Positions 7,500 through 17,305 of a stretch of 64,000 bases of DNA are shown here, piece after piece (position 1 is the stretch's first letter; the number at the start of each line of letters is the position of its first letter). The DNA is from Pseudomonas sp. ACM7 (GTDB lineage: Bacteria; Pseudomonadota; Gammaproteobacteria; Pseudomonadales; Pseudomonadaceae). The stretch lies in the NCBI RefSeq assembly GCF_004136015.1, contig NZ_CP024866.1, positions 1,845,473 through 1,909,472 on the forward strand. Reading direction: 5' to 3'. Both the position numbers and the translations under genes were made by a program. The notes under the pieces were generated by a model that worked only from the letters and a program-made list of their open reading frames with translations, searched no databases and had not been told where the DNA came from.

Positions 7500-8858
7500 A
7501 TGCCTGCGACCCGTACCTGGTTAAAAAATCCCCTCGCAATCTTCACTGCCAATGGCCTCGATGCCCGTGGCGGCCTGGTGCTGCAAGACGGTTTGATCGT
7601 CGAAGTGCTCGCCGCTGGCCAGCAACCGTCTGCGCCCTGTGGACAAGTGTTCGATGCCCGCGAGCATGTGATCCTGCCGGGACTGATCAACACCCATCAC
7701 CACTTCTATCAAACCCTGACCCGCGCCTGGGCGCCGGTGGTCAATCAGCCGTTGTTCCCGTGGCTGAAAACCCTCTACCCGGTCTGGGCCCGCCTCACCC
7801 CTGAAAAGCTCGCCCTCGCCAGCAAAGTCGCGTTGGCCGAATTGCTGCTGTCTGGCTGCACCACCGCGGCCGATCACCACTACCTGTTTCCGCAAGGCCT
7901 GGAAAATGCGATCGACGTACAAGTCGAAAGCGTTCGCGAACTGGGTATGCGCGCCATGCTGACGCGCGGATCCATGAGCCTCGGCGAAAAGGACGGCGGC
8001 CTGCCGCCGCAGCAGACCGTGCAGGAAGGCGAAGTGATTCTCGCCGACAGCCAACGCTTGATCGCCGAGTACCATGAGCGTGGCGACGGCGCGCAAATCC
8101 AGATCGCCCTCGCGCCGTGCTCGCCGTTCTCGGTGACCCCGGAAATCATGTCGGCCAGCGCCGAACTGGCCAACAAACTCGACGTGCGCCTGCACACCCA
8201 TCTGGCCGAAACCCTCGACGAAGAAGACTTCTGCCTGCAACGCTTCGGGTTGCGCACTGTGGATTACCTCGACAGCGTCGGTTGGCTCGGCCCGCGCACC
8301 TGGCTCGCTCACGGCATTCACTTCAACCCGGATGAAATCGCTCGCCTCGGTGCCGCCGGCACCGGTATTTGCCATTGCCCGAGTTCGAACATGCGCCTGG
8401 CTTCCGGCATCTGCCCGACGCTGGACCTGACGGCTGCGGGTGCATTACTGGGCTTGGGCGTGGACGGTTCGGCGTCCAACGATGCGTCGAACATGATGCT
8501 GGAAACCCGTCAGGCGCTGTACATTCAACGGCTGCGTTATGGCGCCGAGAAGATCACGCCGGAGTTGGTGCTGGGGTGGGCGACCAAGGGTTCGGCGCAG
8601 TTGCTGGGCCGTACCGATATCGGCGAACTGGCGGTGGGCAAGCAGGCGGATCTGGCCCTGTTCAAGCTCGATGAGCTGCGGTTCTCCGGCAGTCATGATC
8701 CGGTGTCGGCGTTGCTGCTGTGCGGCGCTGATCGGGCGGATCGGGTGATGGTCGGGGGCAAGTGGCGAGTGATCGATGGGCAGGTTGAAGGGCTGGATTT
8801 GAAGGGGTTGATTGCCGATCACAGCCAGGCGGCTCGGCAGCTAATCGCCGGTACCTGA
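7500..8858 (+). CDS. 8-oxoguanine deaminase-like amidohydrolase
   Basis: A 452-aa member of the ATZ/TRZ amidohydrolase group. Metal ligands are visible as HxH in INTHHHFYQT (H66, H68), HTHLAET (about 230), HGIHF (about 269) and the catalytic aspartate in GVDGSASND (about 320). NTHHHFYQTLTRA is characteristic of the enzymes named hydroxydechloroatrazine ethylaminohydrolase in older annotation. The P. aeruginosa homologue PA0142 was shown to deaminate 8-oxoguanine to urate (established knowledge). The enzyme would act in the cytosol in purine damage clearance or salvage. AGAGGAG precedes the ATG. Near-identical REPINs lie on either side of the gene. Confidence 0.85.
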   Translation: MPATRTWLKNPLAIFTANGLDARGGLVLQDGLIVEVLAAGQQPSAPCGQVFDAREHVILPGLINTHHHFYQTLTRAWAPVVNQPLFPWLKTLYPVWARLTPEKLALASKVALAELLLSGCTTAADHHYLFPQGLENAIDVQVESVRELGMRAMLTRGSMSLGEKDGGLPPQQTVQEGEVILADSQRLIAEYHERGDGAQIQIALAPCSPFSVTPEIMSASAELANKLDVRLHTHLAETLDEEDFCLQRFGLRTVDYLDSVGWLGPRTWLAHGIHFNPDEIARLGAAGTGICHCPSSNMRLASGICPTLDLTAAGALLGLGVDGSASNDASNMMLETRQALYIQRLRYGAEKITPELVLGWATKGSAQLLGRTDIGELAVGKQADLALFKLDELRFSGSHDPVSALLLCGADRADRVMVGGKWRVIDGQVEGLDLKGLIADHSQAARQLIAGT

Positions 8859-8910
8859 CACAACACAAATCAAAACTGGGAGCGGGCTTGGTCAGGGCGG
8901 CGTTCCGACG

Positions 8911-8981
8911 ATGGCGGATTGTCAGTTGGCATTAATGGTGCCTGACACACCGCTATCGCGAGCAAGCTCGCTCCCACAGGG
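8911..8981. repeat. REPIN copy with degraded left arm
   Basis: Positions 8911-8981 match 7281-7351 with two differences over 71 bp, including the spacer and the intact right REP arm (8951-8981). The left arm (about 8878-8910) is interrupted: GGGAGCGGGCTTGGTCAGGG and on replaces the normal palindrome. It lies between the deaminase and antiporter stop codons, where it can act in mRNA 3'-end stabilisation for both. Confidence 0.85.
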
Positions 8982-8994
8982 GGTTGTCGTTGTC

Positions 8995-10083
8995 CTAGAG
9001 ACCGAGCAGCGACAACATGATAAATGTCGCAAACAGCACAAAGTGGGTCATACCTTCGATGGCATTGGTTTCGCCATCGTTGAGGTTGATCGCGCTGACG
9101 ATCAGGGTGAGGAAGACCATCACGGTCTGCACCGGGGTCATCGCCATCTGGAACGGCTGGCCGGTGTAGAGCGCCATTGCTTCCATCACCGGCACCGTCA
9201 GAATCACCGTCGACAACGACGCGCCCATGGCGATGTTGACCACCGACTGCATACGGTTGGCCAGTGCCGCCCGCAACGCCGTCAGAATCTCCGGGGCCGC
9301 CGAGATCGCCGCCACCAGGATCGCAGTGATCACCGGCGGTGCGCCCGTCCCTTCCAGGCCCAGGTCGAGGGTTTTGGACATCACTTCGGCCAATGCGCCG
9401 ATCACCACCACGCCGAACACCAATGTCCCAATACTCAACCCCAGATTGATGGGTTCAGGTTCTTCCTCCGGGACTTTCTTGCGGCGTTTTTCCGGGTAGC
9501 TGTAGCTGAAGAAATAACTGTGCGGCCCGACCTGCATGCGCAGGAACAGGGTGTAGAGCACGACCATCGCACCAATGGTGAACGCCGAATAGAGTTTCCA
9601 GCTGGCCTCGGGAATGAACTCCGGCACCACCATGGAAACGCCCATGGCGGTGAGGATCATCGCGCTGTAACTGCGCGCCGAGTCATCGTTGTAGGACTGT
9701 TCGCCATGCTTGAGCCCGCCCATCAACGCGGCCAGGCCGAGGATGCCGTTGATGTCGAGCATCACCGCCGAATAAATCGTGTCGCGCACCAGGGTCGGCG
9801 AGGCTTCGTTGCTCATCATGATCGCCAGGATCACCACTTCCACCAGCACGGCGGCCAGGGTCAGGATCATCGTGCCGTAGGGGTCACCGACTTTTTCCGC
9901 GAGCAACTCGGCGTGATGGGCGACGCGCATGGAGGCGGCGACGATGAAGGCGATCAGTACGAGGCCGGCGGTCAGCGCAATGGGTTGGCCGCTGTGCAGC
10001 ATCCAGTGTTCCAGTGGATAGGCGACGACGGCGGCGATCACGGCCAGCAGCAGAAACTTTTCTTGCTTGAGGAGTGTGAGCAT
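8995..10083 (-). CDS. Ca2+/H+ antiporter family membrane protein (ChaA-like)
   Basis: 362 aa, almost wholly hydrophobic with about 11 membrane segments. Two homologous cation-exchanger repeats are visible: AHHAELLAEKVGDPYGTMIL then VVILAIMM (about 55-88), and ISAAPEILTALRAALANRM then NIAMGASLSTV (about 257-293). A charged cytoplasmic loop (KRRKKVPEEEPEP, about 188-200) divides the halves. The family exports Ca2+ (and Na+/K+) in exchange for protons at the inner membrane. The gene stands alone, convergent with the deaminase gene. Confidence 0.85.
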   Translation of the reverse strand: MLTLLKQEKFLLLAVIAAVVAYPLEHWMLHSGQPIALTAGLVLIAFIVAASMRVAHHAELLAEKVGDPYGTMILTLAAVLVEVVILAIMMSNEASPTLVRDTIYSAVMLDINGILGLAALMGGLKHGEQSYNDDSARSYSAMILTAMGVSMVVPEFIPEASWKLYSAFTIGAMVVLYTLFLRMQVGPHSYFFSYSYPEKRRKKVPEEEPEPINLGLSIGTLVFGVVVIGALAEVMSKTLDLGLEGTGAPPVITAILVAAISAAPEILTALRAALANRMQSVVNIAMGASLSTVILTVPVMEAMALYTGQPFQMAMTPVQTVMVFLTLIVSAINLNDGETNAIEGMTHFVLFATFIMLSLLGL

Positions 10084-10220
10084 TGCGGGCCTTTTTGCCG
10101 TGTGAAGCGAAACCAGGGTGATGAGCTAATGACTGCGGGGCGGCGCTAACGTTTCGTTACACCTTAGCGCACCAGTGGATGGCAGCCGTGTCAGGCCATG
10201 CACTTTTATCGGCCTCAAGG

Positions 10221-10293
10221 GCCTCATCGCGAGCAAGCTCGCTCCCACATGACCTGCACAAATCCTGTGGGAGCGAGCTTGCTCGCGATGGCC
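10221..10293. repeat. REPIN, arms in opposite order
   Basis: ATCGCGAGCAAGCTCGCTCC (10225-10244) faces GGGAGCGAGCTTGCTCGCGA (10269-10288) across a short spacer. It lies in the gap between the antiporter gene and the substrate-binding protein gene, about 90 bp before the latter. The arms point outward relative to the copy at 7256. Confidence 0.9.
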
Positions 10294-10381
10294 GTTACGC
10301 GATCTCGAGCCATTTGTTGTCTTGTTGGTCAGTAATTTGCATTGGCCTTGCCAACCTCACAACACCATGGAGTTCGAATTC

Positions 10382-11464
10382 ATGCACAAACGTCCGTTGA
10401 AGAAGCTGCTTTGCGCCGTCGCCGCAGCCATCGGTCTGAGCACCACCCTGACCGCCAGTGCCGTCGACCCGCTGAAAGTCGGCTTCGTCTACATCGGTCC
10501 AATTGGCGACCACGGCTGGACGTATCAGCATGAACAAGGGCGCAAGGCGCTGGCCGAAAAATTCGGCAACCAGATCACCACCAACTATGTGGAAAACGTC
10601 GCTGAAGGCGCCGACGCGGAGCGGGTGATTCGCAACATGGCCAAGGACAAGTACGACCTGATCTTCACCACGTCCTTCGGCTACATGAACCCGACGCTGA
10701 AAGTCGCCAAACAATTTCCCAAGGTGACCTTCGAACACGCCACCGGCTACAAGCAGGACAAGAACCTCGGCACCTACCTGGCCCGCACGTATGAAGGTCG
10801 CTACGTCGGCGGTTTCCTCGCGGCGAAGATGACCAAGACCAAGAAGATCGGTTACGTCGCGTCCTTCCCGATCCCGGAAGTGATCCGCGACATCAACGCC
10901 ATTCAACTGGCCCTGAACAAATACAACCCCGGCACCGAGATCAAGGTGGTGTGGGTCAACTCCTGGTTCGATCCGGGCAAAGAGGCCGATGCCGCCAATG
11001 CGTTGATCGATCAGGGTGTGGACGTGGTGTTCCAGCACACCGACAGCCCGGCGCCGATCCAGGCGGCTGAACGCCGTGGTGTGTATGCCGTGGGCTACGC
11101 TTCGGACATGGCGCACTTCGGGCCGAAAGCGGTGCTGACGTCCATCGTCAACGACTGGGGCCCGCACTACATTCAGGCGACCCAAAGCGTGCTCGACCAC
11201 ACGTGGAAGTCGCAGGATTACTGGGGTGGTTTGAAGGAAGGTACGGTTGAGTTGCCGATCAGCGATCTGGTGCCAGCGCCGGTGAAAGCCGAGGCAGAGC
11301 AGATCATTGCCGACATCAAGAGCGGTGCTTTCCACCCGTTCACCGGACCGATCAAGGATCAGGCAGGCGTTGAGAAAGTCGCGGCGGGTGCGACGGCCAG
11401 CAATGCGGAACTGGCATCGATGAACTACTACGTTGAAGGCATGAAGGCCGACATTCCGAAGTAG
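10382..11464 (+). CDS. BMP-family ABC transporter substrate-binding protein
   Basis: 360 aa. A signal peptide MHKRPLKKLLCAVAAAIGLS and on with probable cleavage after ASA (about residue 23) sends it to the periplasm. The mature start DPLKVGFVYIGPIGDHGWTY matches the BMP/PnrA fold that binds nucleosides or related compounds in front of an ABC importer. FTTSFGYMNPT, DQGVDVVFQHTDSPAP and YASDMAHFGPK are further family segments. I prefer the ATG at 10382, which has GGAG 9 nt upstream, over one five codons earlier. No permease or ATPase gene accompanies it here, which is unusual. Its neighbours imply a purine ligand. Confidence 0.85.
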   Translation: MHKRPLKKLLCAVAAAIGLSTTLTASAVDPLKVGFVYIGPIGDHGWTYQHEQGRKALAEKFGNQITTNYVENVAEGADAERVIRNMAKDKYDLIFTTSFGYMNPTLKVAKQFPKVTFEHATGYKQDKNLGTYLARTYEGRYVGGFLAAKMTKTKKIGYVASFPIPEVIRDINAIQLALNKYNPGTEIKVVWVNSWFDPGKEADAANALIDQGVDVVFQHTDSPAPIQAAERRGVYAVGYASDMAHFGPKAVLTSIVNDWGPHYIQATQSVLDHTWKSQDYWGGLKEGTVELPISDLVPAPVKAEAEQIIADIKSGAFHPFTGPIKDQAGVEKVAAGATASNAELASMNYYVEGMKADIPK

Positions 11465-11485
11465 CTCCCAAACCAAACACAACCC

Positions 11486-11579
11486 CCCTGTGGGAGCGAG
11501 CTTGCTCGCGATAGCTGTAGAGCAGGCAACATCAATGTTGAATGTGAAGCCGTTATCGCGAGCAAGCTCGCTCCCACAA
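11486..11579. repeat. REPIN
   Basis: Left arm CCTGTGGGAGCGAGCTTGCT and on, ending in CGCGATAGC (11486-11516), and inverted right arm (11552-11579), with a 35-bp spacer. It fills most of the 144-bp gap between the binding-protein and oxygenase genes and would form a stable hairpin in a readthrough transcript. Confidence 0.9.
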
Positions 11580-11608
11580 GGGACTGTCAGCGTTCTCAAG
11601 GACTGCGC

Positions 11609-12574
11609 ATGAACCAGCTCCCGATCATCGATATCGCCCTGCTCTACAGCGATGACCCATCCGCCTGGCAATCAATCGCCACGCAAATCGACCACGCCTG
11701 CCGCAAATGGGGCTTTTTCTACATCAAGGGGCACCCGATCAGCGCCGCGCGCATTAACGCCGTGTTCGACAGCGCCCAACGCTTCTTCGCCCTGCCCGCC
11801 GCCGAAAAACTCAAGATCGACATCACTCAAACCCGCCACCACCGCGGGTACGGCGCAATCGCCACCGAACAACTCGACCCGAGCAAACCCAGCGACCTGA
11901 AAGAAACCTTCGACATGGGCCTGCACCTGCCGGCCGATCACCCTGAGGTGCTGACGGAAAAACCGCTGCGCGGCCCCAACCGTCATCCGTCGATGCCCGG
12001 CTGGGAGTCGCTGATGGAGCAGCACTACGTCGACATGCAGGCCTTGGCCTTAACCCTGTTACGGGCCATAACCGTGGCGCTGGGCATCGAGCGCGACTTT
12101 TTCGACACCCGCTTCGTTGAGCCGGTCAGCGTGCTGCGGATGATTCATTACCCACCGCGCCACACCGCCAGTTCCGAAGAGCAGCAAGGCGCCGGCGCCC
12201 ACACCGATTACGGTTGCATCACCCTGCTGTATCAAGATGCCGCCGGCGGCCTGCAAGTGCGAAACGTTAAAGGCGAGTGGATCGATGCACCGCCGATCGA
12301 CGGCACGTTCGTGGTCAACCTTGGCGACATGATGGCGCGCTGGAGCAACGACCGTTACCTGTCGACGCCTCACCGGGTGATCAGCCCGCTGGGCGTGGAC
12401 CGTTACTCGATGCCATTCTTCGCCGAGCCGCACCCCGACACGGCCATCGAATGCCTGCCCGGCTGTCAGGATGAGCGGCACCTGGCAAAGTATCCGGCCA
12501 CCACCTGCGCCGAATTCCTGCTCTCGCGCTTCGCCGAGACCTACGCCTATCGACGAGAACAGGAAGCGGTCTGA
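11609..12574 (+). CDS. 2-oxoglutarate/Fe(II)-dependent oxygenase, IPNS-like family
   Basis: 321 aa with the double-stranded beta-helix core of the isopenicillin N synthase-like family. Iron ligands are H198 and D200 in AHTDYGCITLL and H255 in TPHRVIS. The 2-oxoglutarate-binding R-x-S is R265-Y-S267. The N-terminal DIOX_N region (IIDIALL, CRKWGFFYIKGH) is intact. AAGGA precedes the ATG. The family hydroxylates small molecules and includes fungal thymine 7-hydroxylase. Placed between a nucleoside-binding protein and an adenine deaminase-type gene, it is a candidate nucleobase oxygenase, which is inference. Confidence 0.87.
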   Translation: MNQLPIIDIALLYSDDPSAWQSIATQIDHACRKWGFFYIKGHPISAARINAVFDSAQRFFALPAAEKLKIDITQTRHHRGYGAIATEQLDPSKPSDLKETFDMGLHLPADHPEVLTEKPLRGPNRHPSMPGWESLMEQHYVDMQALALTLLRAITVALGIERDFFDTRFVEPVSVLRMIHYPPRHTASSEEQQGAGAHTDYGCITLLYQDAAGGLQVRNVKGEWIDAPPIDGTFVVNLGDMMARWSNDRYLSTPHRVISPLGVDRYSMPFFAEPHPDTAIECLPGCQDERHLAKYPATTCAEFLLSRFAETYAYRREQEAV

Positions 12575-12647
12575 TGAACCGGCTGGTCAGGTTTTGCTAA
12601 TTGTTTCTACGGGCATCTGTAGAATGCTCGCCATCTGCACCTGATGA

Positions 12648-13610
<963 letters not shown>

Positions 13611-13613
13611 AGT

Positions 13614-13691
13614 CAAAAGATCGCAGCCTTCGGCAGCTCCTACAGGGTGTACACATAACCTTGTAGGAGCTGCCGAAGGCTGCGATCTTTT
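13614..13691. repeat. inverted repeat, TGTAGGAGCTGCCGAAGGCTGCGATC class
   Basis: AAAAGATCGCAGCCTTCGGC and on to CTAC (13615-13643) is matched by GTAGGAGCTGCCGAAGGCTG (13663-13682) and CGATCTTTTTT. It starts 4 bp after the adenine deaminase stop and ends in a T run, so it can act as a bidirectional terminator for it and the convergent MFS gene. Confidence 0.88.
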
Positions 13692-13697
13692 TTGCAT

Positions 13698-15077
13698 CTA
13701 CCCCGCGGTGGCTTCGCTTAATTCTTCCAATGTCTTGCCCCGGGTCTCCATCCCGAACACCCACACCACCCCCGCCGCAATTGCAAAACACATCGCCCCC
13801 AGCGCAAACACCCCGCCCTGCCCGGTCATCGGGAACACCAGCCCGGTCACCAATGGCCCGAGCAACGAACCCACGCGGCCAATCGCCGAAGCGAAACCCG
13901 AACCCGTGGCCCGCGCCGATGTCGGGTACAACTCCGGTGTGTAGGTGTAAAGCACCGCCCACATGCCGAACAGGAAAAACTGCATCAGCAGCCCCGATGC
14001 AATCAACAGGCTGACGTTGCCGCCAAACACCGCGCTCTGACCATAGAGAAACGCCATCACCCCACCGCCAAGCAACGTCACCACGCACACCGGTTTACGC
14101 CCCCAACGCTCCACCAGCCAGGCGGCCATCAGGAAACCGGGAATCCCGCCGAGGGAGATCAGCACCGTGTAATACACCGACTGGGTCACGGCAAAACCCG
14201 ACTGCTGCAGCAAGGCGCTGAGCCAGGACGTCAGGCCATAGAAACCCAGCAAGGCGAAGAACCAGACACTCCAGATCATCATCGTGCGCTGGCGATACAG
14301 CGGCGACCAGATCTGCCGCAACGCGGAAAAGAAATGGCCCGGCGTACTCGCCACTCGCGGCAAGCGAATCGGCGCGGGCAACTCCGAACGCCCCAGAGAT
14401 GCCCGGACTCGATCTTCGATGCGCAGCAAGACCTTGTCTGCCACGTCATGGTGCCCGGCCTGTTCCAGCCAACGCGGTGATTCGGGAATGAAAAAGCGAA
14501 TCGCCAGGACAAACACCGCCGGCACCGCCAACACCAGGAAAATGTCTCGCCAGCCAATCACCGGCAGCAGGAAGTACGACAGTACGCCGGCGGCGACGAA
14601 ACCCAGCGGCCAGAAACCATCCATCAGCGCAATGTAACGCCCGCGACCTTTTGCTGGAATCAGCTCCGAGAGCATCGACTGAGCGATGGGAAACTCCATG
14701 CCCATGCCGATCCCCAACAGGATTCGAAACAACGTCAGCGTTTCGACGTTCTGCGCCGTGGAGCACAGGTAGCTGGCGATCCCCCACAACACGATGCTCC
14801 ACTGGAACACCGGTTTGCGGCCGAAACGGTCGGCCAGCATGCCGGACAGTGACGCCCCCACAACCATGCCGAAAAAGCTCGAACTGGCCAGCAACCCGGC
14901 CTGTGCCGTGCTCAGGCCGAACTCGGTTTTGATCGAGCCGAGCAGGAAGGTCATCATCGCCAGGTCCATGGAGTCGAAGAAAAACGCCAAGGCAATGATG
15001 ATGAAAATGATCCGGTGATAACCACTGATGGGCAACCGTTCCAGTCGTTCTGCCGCGCTGAAGCCTCGTGTTTCCAT
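13698..15077 (-). CDS. MFS transporter, sugar/aromatic-acid porter type
   Basis: 459 aa with 12 predicted membrane segments. Signature loops are GMLADRFGRKP (about 77-87) between helices 2 and 3, FFIPESPRWL (about 200) at the end of helix 6, and the second-half ERWGRKP (about 323). The C-terminus FGMETRGKTLEELS carries the sugar-porter ETxGKTLEE tail. The start at 15077 has GGGGGG 8 nt upstream; an earlier in-frame ATG has none. The family imports organic acids or sugars with protons; the substrate is not evident. An ArsR gene lies upstream in the same direction. Confidence 0.85.
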   Translation of the reverse strand: METRGFSAAERLERLPISGYHRIIFIIIALAFFFDSMDLAMMTFLLGSIKTEFGLSTAQAGLLASSSFFGMVVGASLSGMLADRFGRKPVFQWSIVLWGIASYLCSTAQNVETLTLFRILLGIGMGMEFPIAQSMLSELIPAKGRGRYIALMDGFWPLGFVAAGVLSYFLLPVIGWRDIFLVLAVPAVFVLAIRFFIPESPRWLEQAGHHDVADKVLLRIEDRVRASLGRSELPAPIRLPRVASTPGHFFSALRQIWSPLYRQRTMMIWSVWFFALLGFYGLTSWLSALLQQSGFAVTQSVYYTVLISLGGIPGFLMAAWLVERWGRKPVCVVTLLGGGVMAFLYGQSAVFGGNVSLLIASGLLMQFFLFGMWAVLYTYTPELYPTSARATGSGFASAIGRVGSLLGPLVTGLVFPMTGQGGVFALGAMCFAIAAGVVWVFGMETRGKTLEELSEATAG

Positions 15078-15168
15078 GCCACATCCCCCCAATCCGAAAG
15101 TCCCCGGACGAGTGTGCGCGATAGCTGCTGGGGGTTACTGCTGGATGCGACCTGTTCGCAGCTCTGAG

Positions 15169-15192
15169 CGACGCCCGAAGCTTCGGACGTCG
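15169..15192. repeat. 24-bp near-perfect palindrome
   Basis: CGACGCCCGAAG / CTTCGGACGTCG reads the same on both strands apart from one base pair. It sits in the 127-bp gap between the ArsR stop (15205) and the MFS start (15077), with no following T run. It is either a regulator binding site or a small hairpin. Confidence 0.5.
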
Positions 15193-15204
15193 ATCTCGAT
15201 GCGT

Positions 15205-15939
15205 CTACAACGCCATTTCCAGCTCGGTTTCTTTGGCGAATCGATGGATTTCACGCTGCCCCGCGGCGGTGATCTGCAAGGCTCGCGAATCGTTGGGCAA
15301 GCTCAACCAACCTGACTGCATGAACAATTGCAGCAACGCCGCACCCAGCGATCCGCCCATGTGCGGGCGTCTTTCGCTCCAGTCCGGACAAGCGCAGGCG
15401 ACTCGGCTGTTGCGATGAGCCAGCGCCTGGATGAACACACCCCGTGTCGCCAATTGCGTGGCGCCCTTGTGGGTGATCATGACCCGCTGATCGAACTGTT
15501 CGATCCAGCCTGCATCCAGCAGACGCTGGTAAAGATCGGCGGCAAGGGTGCCGCCCAAATGGTCGTCGCAAAGCCTGGCGCGCAAGAGTGACGAAGGCGC
15601 CGCCTGAGGTTTGGCGAGGGGGGGCGTGCGCTTGAAAACGTCCGGGATTTCCCGAGGCGTGCTGGCCAGGGTGGCGCTGGCCAGTGCCTCTATCGCGGCA
15701 CCCACTTCAGGCGCGGCAAGACGGAAGAACCGCTTGCGGCCGCGAAATTCGACTTTCAACAGACCTCCGGCGGACAAACGCCCCAGATGCGCACTGGCCG
15801 AAGACGGTGACAGGCCGGCCAACAAGGCCAGCTCTTCGGTTTGCCGTGCCGAGCCGTCCATCAAGGCCCACATCATTGCGCTGCGCTTTGGGTCAGCCAG
15901 CAACGTGGCGATCTGGCTGATGCAAGGTGCATGTTCCAT
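15205..15939 (-). CDS. ArsR-family regulator with C-terminal extension
   Basis: 244 aa, more than twice a minimal ArsR repressor. The N-terminal winged helix (about 1-90) contains IATLLADPKRSAMMWALMDG, ELALLAGLSPSSASAHLGRL and LLKVEFRGRKRFFRLA, a standard ArsR pattern without the metal-binding ELCVCDL motif. The C-terminal half (about 115-244) has a second winged-helix-like segment and ACACPDWSERRPHMGGSLG. Start 15939 is set by AGGGAG 8 nt upstream. It probably regulates the MFS gene 128 bp downstream. Confidence 0.8.
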   Translation of the reverse strand: MEHAPCISQIATLLADPKRSAMMWALMDGSARQTEELALLAGLSPSSASAHLGRLSAGGLLKVEFRGRKRFFRLAAPEVGAAIEALASATLASTPREIPDVFKRTPPLAKPQAAPSSLLRARLCDDHLGGTLAADLYQRLLDAGWIEQFDQRVMITHKGATQLATRGVFIQALAHRNSRVACACPDWSERRPHMGGSLGAALLQLFMQSGWLSLPNDSRALQITAAGQREIHRFAKETELEMAL

Positions 15940-16256
15940 GTATTCACTCCCTGTTGAATCGTTTCGTCTACTGCTCAGAGACATCTTGACCAGTAATGTG
16001 TCGTCGGCCAAGGCGTGGAAACCGCCATAAACCGGGCAAAGCCAGCCAATCGCACAGGCCATTGCTTCGCAGGTTTCGCAAAGCCGCGGCGATTGACCAT
16101 GGGGCCTGGCTGACTCGGACGTGGACTCGCCATGGCGAGATCGACGGTGCGTACATGAGGCGAGCGCTAGTATAGGCGGGTTAACCGCCGGTTCCTGCCC
16201 TTGGGAAACCATTGGTGGTGATAGTTCCTGAGTGAAATTTCGCTATTTGCCTGCGA
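15940..16256. other. 317-bp gene-free gap
   Basis: This lies between the ArsR start and the LysR stop, both on the minus strand. An upstream extension of the ArsR frame is open here but has no start signal. No repeat, RNA or clear promoter was recognised; the ArsR promoter must lie in it. Confidence 0.4.
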
Positions 16257-17186
16257 CTAATGATCGGGGCCCGATAACGTCGGAAATTGGCTACTCAAAC
16301 GGGCGCAACGGCTGGCGAGCATTTCCCGCAAAAGGTTCACCGGCTTACTCAATTGTGCGCGATGGGCGCACAGCAAATTCAGCGGTGCGCGCTCACAGAG
16401 CAGTTCCGGCATGAGCACTTTCAATCGACCGGCCAGCACATCGGCCGCGACATCGAGCCAGGACTTGTAGGCGATCCCGGCACCTGCCACGGCCCACAGA
16501 CGGACGACATCGGCATCATCGCTGAAACGATCACCGCTGACGGTCAGGCTGACCTCGCGTTTGCCATCGTGGAAACTCCAATGATCGTGGACCCGGCTGC
16601 CGAGCATGAACAGCAGGCAGTTGTGCTGAGCCAGTTGCTCCAGTTGCCGTGGCTCGCCATGCCGGGCCAGGTAACTCGGGGCGGCACAGAGGACGCGGCG
16701 GTTCTGCGGGGCGATGGGCAGCGCCACCAGGCTTGAGTCTTCCGGCTCGCCGTAACGCAGGGCGATGTCCACCGGTTGGCGGAACAGGTCGGCGATGCGG
16801 TCGCCCAGCAGCAAACGCACCGTGAGTTTCGGATGCTCACGCTGAAACTCGTCCAGCCAGGGCAGCAGCAGATTGCGGCCAAAGTCCGAAGGCGCCGAGA
16901 GCTGCAAAATCCCGCTGACCTGGTCCTGACCGCTGGCCAATAAACGACGGCCTTCATCGAGATTGCTCAAGGCGGCCCGAGCGTATTCGAGAAATCCCTC
17001 GCCTTCAGCGGTCAGCCGCAGGCTACGGGTAGAACGGGCGAGCAACCGGGCGCCGAGCTGCTGTTCGATGCGCTTCAACGCTGCACTGGCCACCGCGGCC
17101 GACATGTCCATCCCGCGTGCCGCCGCTGACAGACTGCCCAGGTCCGCCGCCCGGACAAACAACTGCAAGTCATCGAAACGCAGCAT
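16257..17186 (-). CDS. LysR-family regulator of the adjacent oxidoreductase pair
   Basis: 309 aa. The N-terminal HTH is MLRFDDLQLFVRAADLGSLS and AAVASAALKRIEQQLGARLL (about 30-49), followed by the usual linker helix and effector domain (about 90-295). The 119-bp divergent intergenic region faces a monooxygenase-like/quinone reductase gene pair. LysR regulators in that arrangement usually activate the neighbour in response to a quinone or electrophile. The effector is not known. Confidence 0.85.
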   Translation of the reverse strand: MLRFDDLQLFVRAADLGSLSAAARGMDMSAAVASAALKRIEQQLGARLLARSTRSLRLTAEGEGFLEYARAALSNLDEGRRLLASGQDQVSGILQLSAPSDFGRNLLLPWLDEFQREHPKLTVRLLLGDRIADLFRQPVDIALRYGEPEDSSLVALPIAPQNRRVLCAAPSYLARHGEPRQLEQLAQHNCLLFMLGSRVHDHWSFHDGKREVSLTVSGDRFSDDADVVRLWAVAGAGIAYKSWLDVAADVLAGRLKVLMPELLCERAPLNLLCAHRAQLSKPVNLLREMLASRCARLSSQFPTLSGPDH

Positions 17187-17305
17187 TGTTCAGCCTCGAT
17201 TATCAAAAAAATATTGAAAGAGACTGCTCTTTTAGCGGGTTTTATCTTGCAGAGAAATAGCCAATCATCCGTCCCATCGAATTCATCCCGTTCCCGGAGC
17301 CGAAC

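Noticed and set aside
8911..10149. 412-codon plus-strand frame rich in His and Arg
   Set aside because: It is antisense to the Ca2+/H+ antiporter gene; composition (His/Arg/Gln-rich) is typical of a high-GC shadow frame and no domain is visible.
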